From Pseudolabrys sp. (lineage in GTDB: Bacteria > Pseudomonadota > Alphaproteobacteria > Rhizobiales > Xanthobacteraceae), in NCBI GenBank assembly GCA_026125895.1, contig JAHCKG010000003.1, positions 124,001 through 188,000 on the forward strand: DNA of 64,000 nucleotides. The letters are read 5' to 3'. The notes under the pieces are model-generated. The model made no database searches. It saw only the letters and a program-made list of their open reading frames with translations, and was not told the origin of the DNA. The translations under genes were made by a program, and so were the position numbers. Of the stretch, positions 62,661 to 64,000 are shown piece after piece (position 1 is the first letter of the stretch; each line of letters starts with the position of its first letter).

Positions 62661-63263
62661 TTACAGAGCGCTGCCCATGGCATCGAGCCGGCGGAAGCCG
62701 TCGCGCAACGTCCGGTCGGCGAGGTCCCGCAAGGCGGCGGGGGCGGCCTCCTGCTTGGCCGCGATGTCGCTGCTGAAAGTCAAAGTCGGCGTCTTGGCAT
62801 CGACGCGGGCGGCGGCGCGCATGGGCTCACGTTCCGCTTCACCCGGCTCGATGCCGAAATGCGGCAGGATGCGCGTTTCGACGGCCCGCGGCAGGTCGCG
62901 GTAATTGATCGCCACGCCTCGGGGTGAGGCCAGTGCATCGGCCGCCGCGCCGCAGATCTTGGCCAGGACGCGCGCCGTGTAATCGAGATCGGCTTCGTCC
63001 GCGTTGGCCTGAAGACCGTAGAGCGAAGGCGGCACGATCTGCCGCAACATCTGCGTTCCGGGTTGGCGGGCATGCGACACCAGGACCTCGACAGGATCGC
63101 GGTAGAGAAAGACCCACGGCACGTCGGGGAACGCGCGCATGAACAGCGGCAGCATCATCGCGTGCCAGCTATCGAGCTTGATAAACAAGCGCTGTTCGAC
63201 GCCGCTGCGCGGCCGGCCGCGATGGCTCCGCCAGCCGGCGACGACATGTCCCGTTGCGAGCAT
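62661..63263 (-). pseudogene. 5'-truncated sulfotransferase remnant
   Basis: About 200 codons encode the C-terminal part of a sulfotransferase-family protein: VEQRLFIKLDSWHAMMLPLF, PWVFLYRDPVEVLVSHARQP with the 3'-phosphate-binding R-D-P motif, and VAINYRDLPRAVETRILPHF. The N-terminal domain with the PAPS 5'-phosphosulfate loop (G-T/S-S-R-S-G-T-T type) is absent, and only 65 bases separate it from the tusA stop, so it cannot be upstream. Probably non-functional, though a shortened protein could still be translated. Confidence 0.6.
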
Positions 63264-63328
63264 CGATGATAGGATACAACCTCTTCAACCGGAAGACGAT
63301 TTGCGCGCCGCCCTGCCGCGCCGGAGGG

Positions 63329-63553
63329 CTATTTCTTGCGGATGCGGAAGGTCAAAAGCTCCGGGGTGAGGTCTTTGCCTTCCAGGATGTCGCCGCTCTC
63401 CCGGACCGCGTGGGGGATATCGATCGCTGCCATCGGGTCGGTGCATTCGGCGACGATCAGATCGCCCGGCGCCAGCGCCGTCAGCGCCTTCTTCACCAGC
63501 AGCGTCGGCAGCGGGCATTTGAGGCCGCGCATGTCCATGGTCTTCTCGGTCAA
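63329..63553 (-). CDS. TusA/SirA-family sulfur carrier protein
   Basis: 74 residues from a TTG at 63553 with AGGAG eight bases upstream (minus strand, 63562-63566). TusA core: MDMRGLKCPLPTLLVKKALT with the CPxP sulfur-carrying Cys, LAPGDLIVAECTDPMAAIDI, PHAVRESGD. It hands persulfide sulfur to tRNA-thiolation or molybdenum-cofactor enzymes. An ATG at 63538 is an alternative start. The long upstream open frame is antisense to the moeA-like gene and is rejected. Confidence 0.85.
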   Translation of the reverse strand: MTEKTMDMRGLKCPLPTLLVKKALTALAPGDLIVAECTDPMAAIDIPHAVRESGDILEGKDLTPELLTFRIRKK

Positions 63554-63628
63554 AGCCAAAGCTCCTGTCCGTGGCGGTGCTGCGCTAGACTGACAACCCA
63601 TCAGGCGTGAGGCGGTCAAGAGCGGATT

Positions 63629-64000
63629 ATGGCGGCGGCGTCCGAGACCATACAGATGATATCGCGGCTCACGCCGCTGTCCGACGTCATCGCCACGGTC
63701 GATCTGCGGGTCAAGACGGTGACCCCGCGAACCCTGGAGGTCGCGGCGGCGGCCGGCCGCGCGCTCGCCATCGATGCCATGGCGCCGCCGCGGCCGACGG
63801 CGGCGTTGGCGTTGATCGATGGCTGGGCGCTCGCCGCCGACGCCACGCTCGGCGCCGCGGCCCGCAATCCGCGGCCGCTGTTTCATCCGCCGCAACGCAT
63901 CGAGGCCGGACAGCCTTTGCCGCCGGATGCCGACGCCGTTGCGCCGTTTCACGCGGTGCGCTCCGCCAACGGACTGGCGGAAGTGATTGCCATCATCAAT
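63629..64000 (+). CDS. MoeA-like molybdopterin biosynthesis protein, C-terminus off the window
   Basis: Hand translation from ATG 63629 gives 124 codons open to the edge. VAAAAGRALAIDAMAPPRPT with ALALIDGWALAADATLGAAA matches the MoeA N-terminal pattern (ALGRVLAEDV...DGYAV), and RIEAGQPLPPDADAVAPFHA matches the I-x-AG-x-x-LP-x-x-x-DAVV segment. The usual DNSAMDGYA is replaced by AALALIDGWA, so it may be a divergent MoeA paralog. Divergent from tusA, consistent with sulfur/molybdenum-cofactor functions. Confidence 0.75.
   Translation, partial: MAAASETIQMISRLTPLSDVIATVDLRVKTVTPRTLEVAAAAGRALAIDAMAPPRPTAALALIDGWALAADATLGAAARNPRPLFHPPQRIEAGQPLPPDADAVAPFHAVRSANGLAEVIAIIN

Noticed and set aside
61228-62904. 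558-codon open frame antisense to the ABC-F gene
   Set aside because: Shadow; the ABC-F gene has complete Walker and signature motifs.
1-64000. CRISPR arrays, complete tRNA or rRNA genes, intact transposases
   Set aside because: No regularly spaced long repeats, no complete tRNA cloverleaf or rRNA-like sequence, and no transposase motifs were seen on reading the window; only the tRNA-Ser end fragment was found.

Overview
The window looks like a high-G+C alphaproteobacterial chromosome of the Rhizobiales (Bradyrhizobium / Rhodopseudomonas / Xanthobacteraceae type). The evidence is gene content: a CyoABCD quinol oxidase linked to a RegB/RegA-type two-component pair, a complete carbon-phosphorus lyase cluster with rhizobial gene order, TAXI-type TRAP transport, and Rhizobiales-style intergenic palindromes. 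No complete rRNA or tRNA gene and no CRISPR array was seen.

Layout. (1) 1-9952 reads as accessory DNA: a truncated membrane protein, a membrane hybrid histidine kinase converging on a NarL-type regulator, four small exported or membrane proteins of unknown family, and a MobA/MobL (TraA-like) relaxase divergent from a TraC-like accessory protein. This block ends at 9936-9952 in a 17-base copy of the 3' end of a tRNA-Ser gene. Three 12-base-spaced repeats lie just inside it, so it is probably the right end of an element integrated in a tRNA-Ser gene that lies left of the window. (2) 10409-20999 holds a fused MFS/spermidine-synthase-like protein, an MHS-type MFS carrier, and a tight cyoABCD-surf1-regB-regA block. 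(3) 20992-39173 is an exopolysaccharide locus: Wzy-like polymerase coupled to a GH5 glycanase, a GT4-GT26 fusion, Wzx-like flippase, pyruvyltransferase, GT4, Wzc-type kinase, outer-membrane barrel, Wza, initiating sugar transferase, acyltransferase and ManC, plus an APH-like kinase. (4) 39126-53109 is a phosphonate regulon: phnGHIJ-GNAT-phnKLMN on the minus strand, and divergently phnF, a hexapeptide transferase, a second PhnM, a DUF1045 2H-phosphoesterase and phnCDE. It is followed by an 18-base Pho box and a histone-H1-like gene. (5) 53146-60656 is an uptake/catabolic module: TAXI-TRAP permease and binding protein, class III aminotransferase, HypT-like LysR regulator and a DadA-like dehydrogenase. 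(6) 60790-64000 carries an ABC-F ATPase, a 5'-truncated sulfotransferase remnant, TusA and the start of a MoeA-like gene.

Working together: PhnC-D-E import phosphonates, PhnG-H-I-J-K-L with PhnM/N release phosphate, and PhnF probably represses both arms from two strong palindromes in the shared promoter region (46084-46143). No PhnP is present; the DUF1045 protein with two HxT motifs is the best candidate for the cyclic-phosphate step. The polysaccharide genes cover a Wzx/Wzy-type pathway from initiation to export. The RegBA-like pair next to cyo suggests redox or acid control of that oxidase.

Two coding regions run off the window edges (1-900 minus and 63629-64000 plus); both were read by hand translation. 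Start sites were chosen by Shine-Dalgarno, overlap and family length, and several are uncertain as noted.
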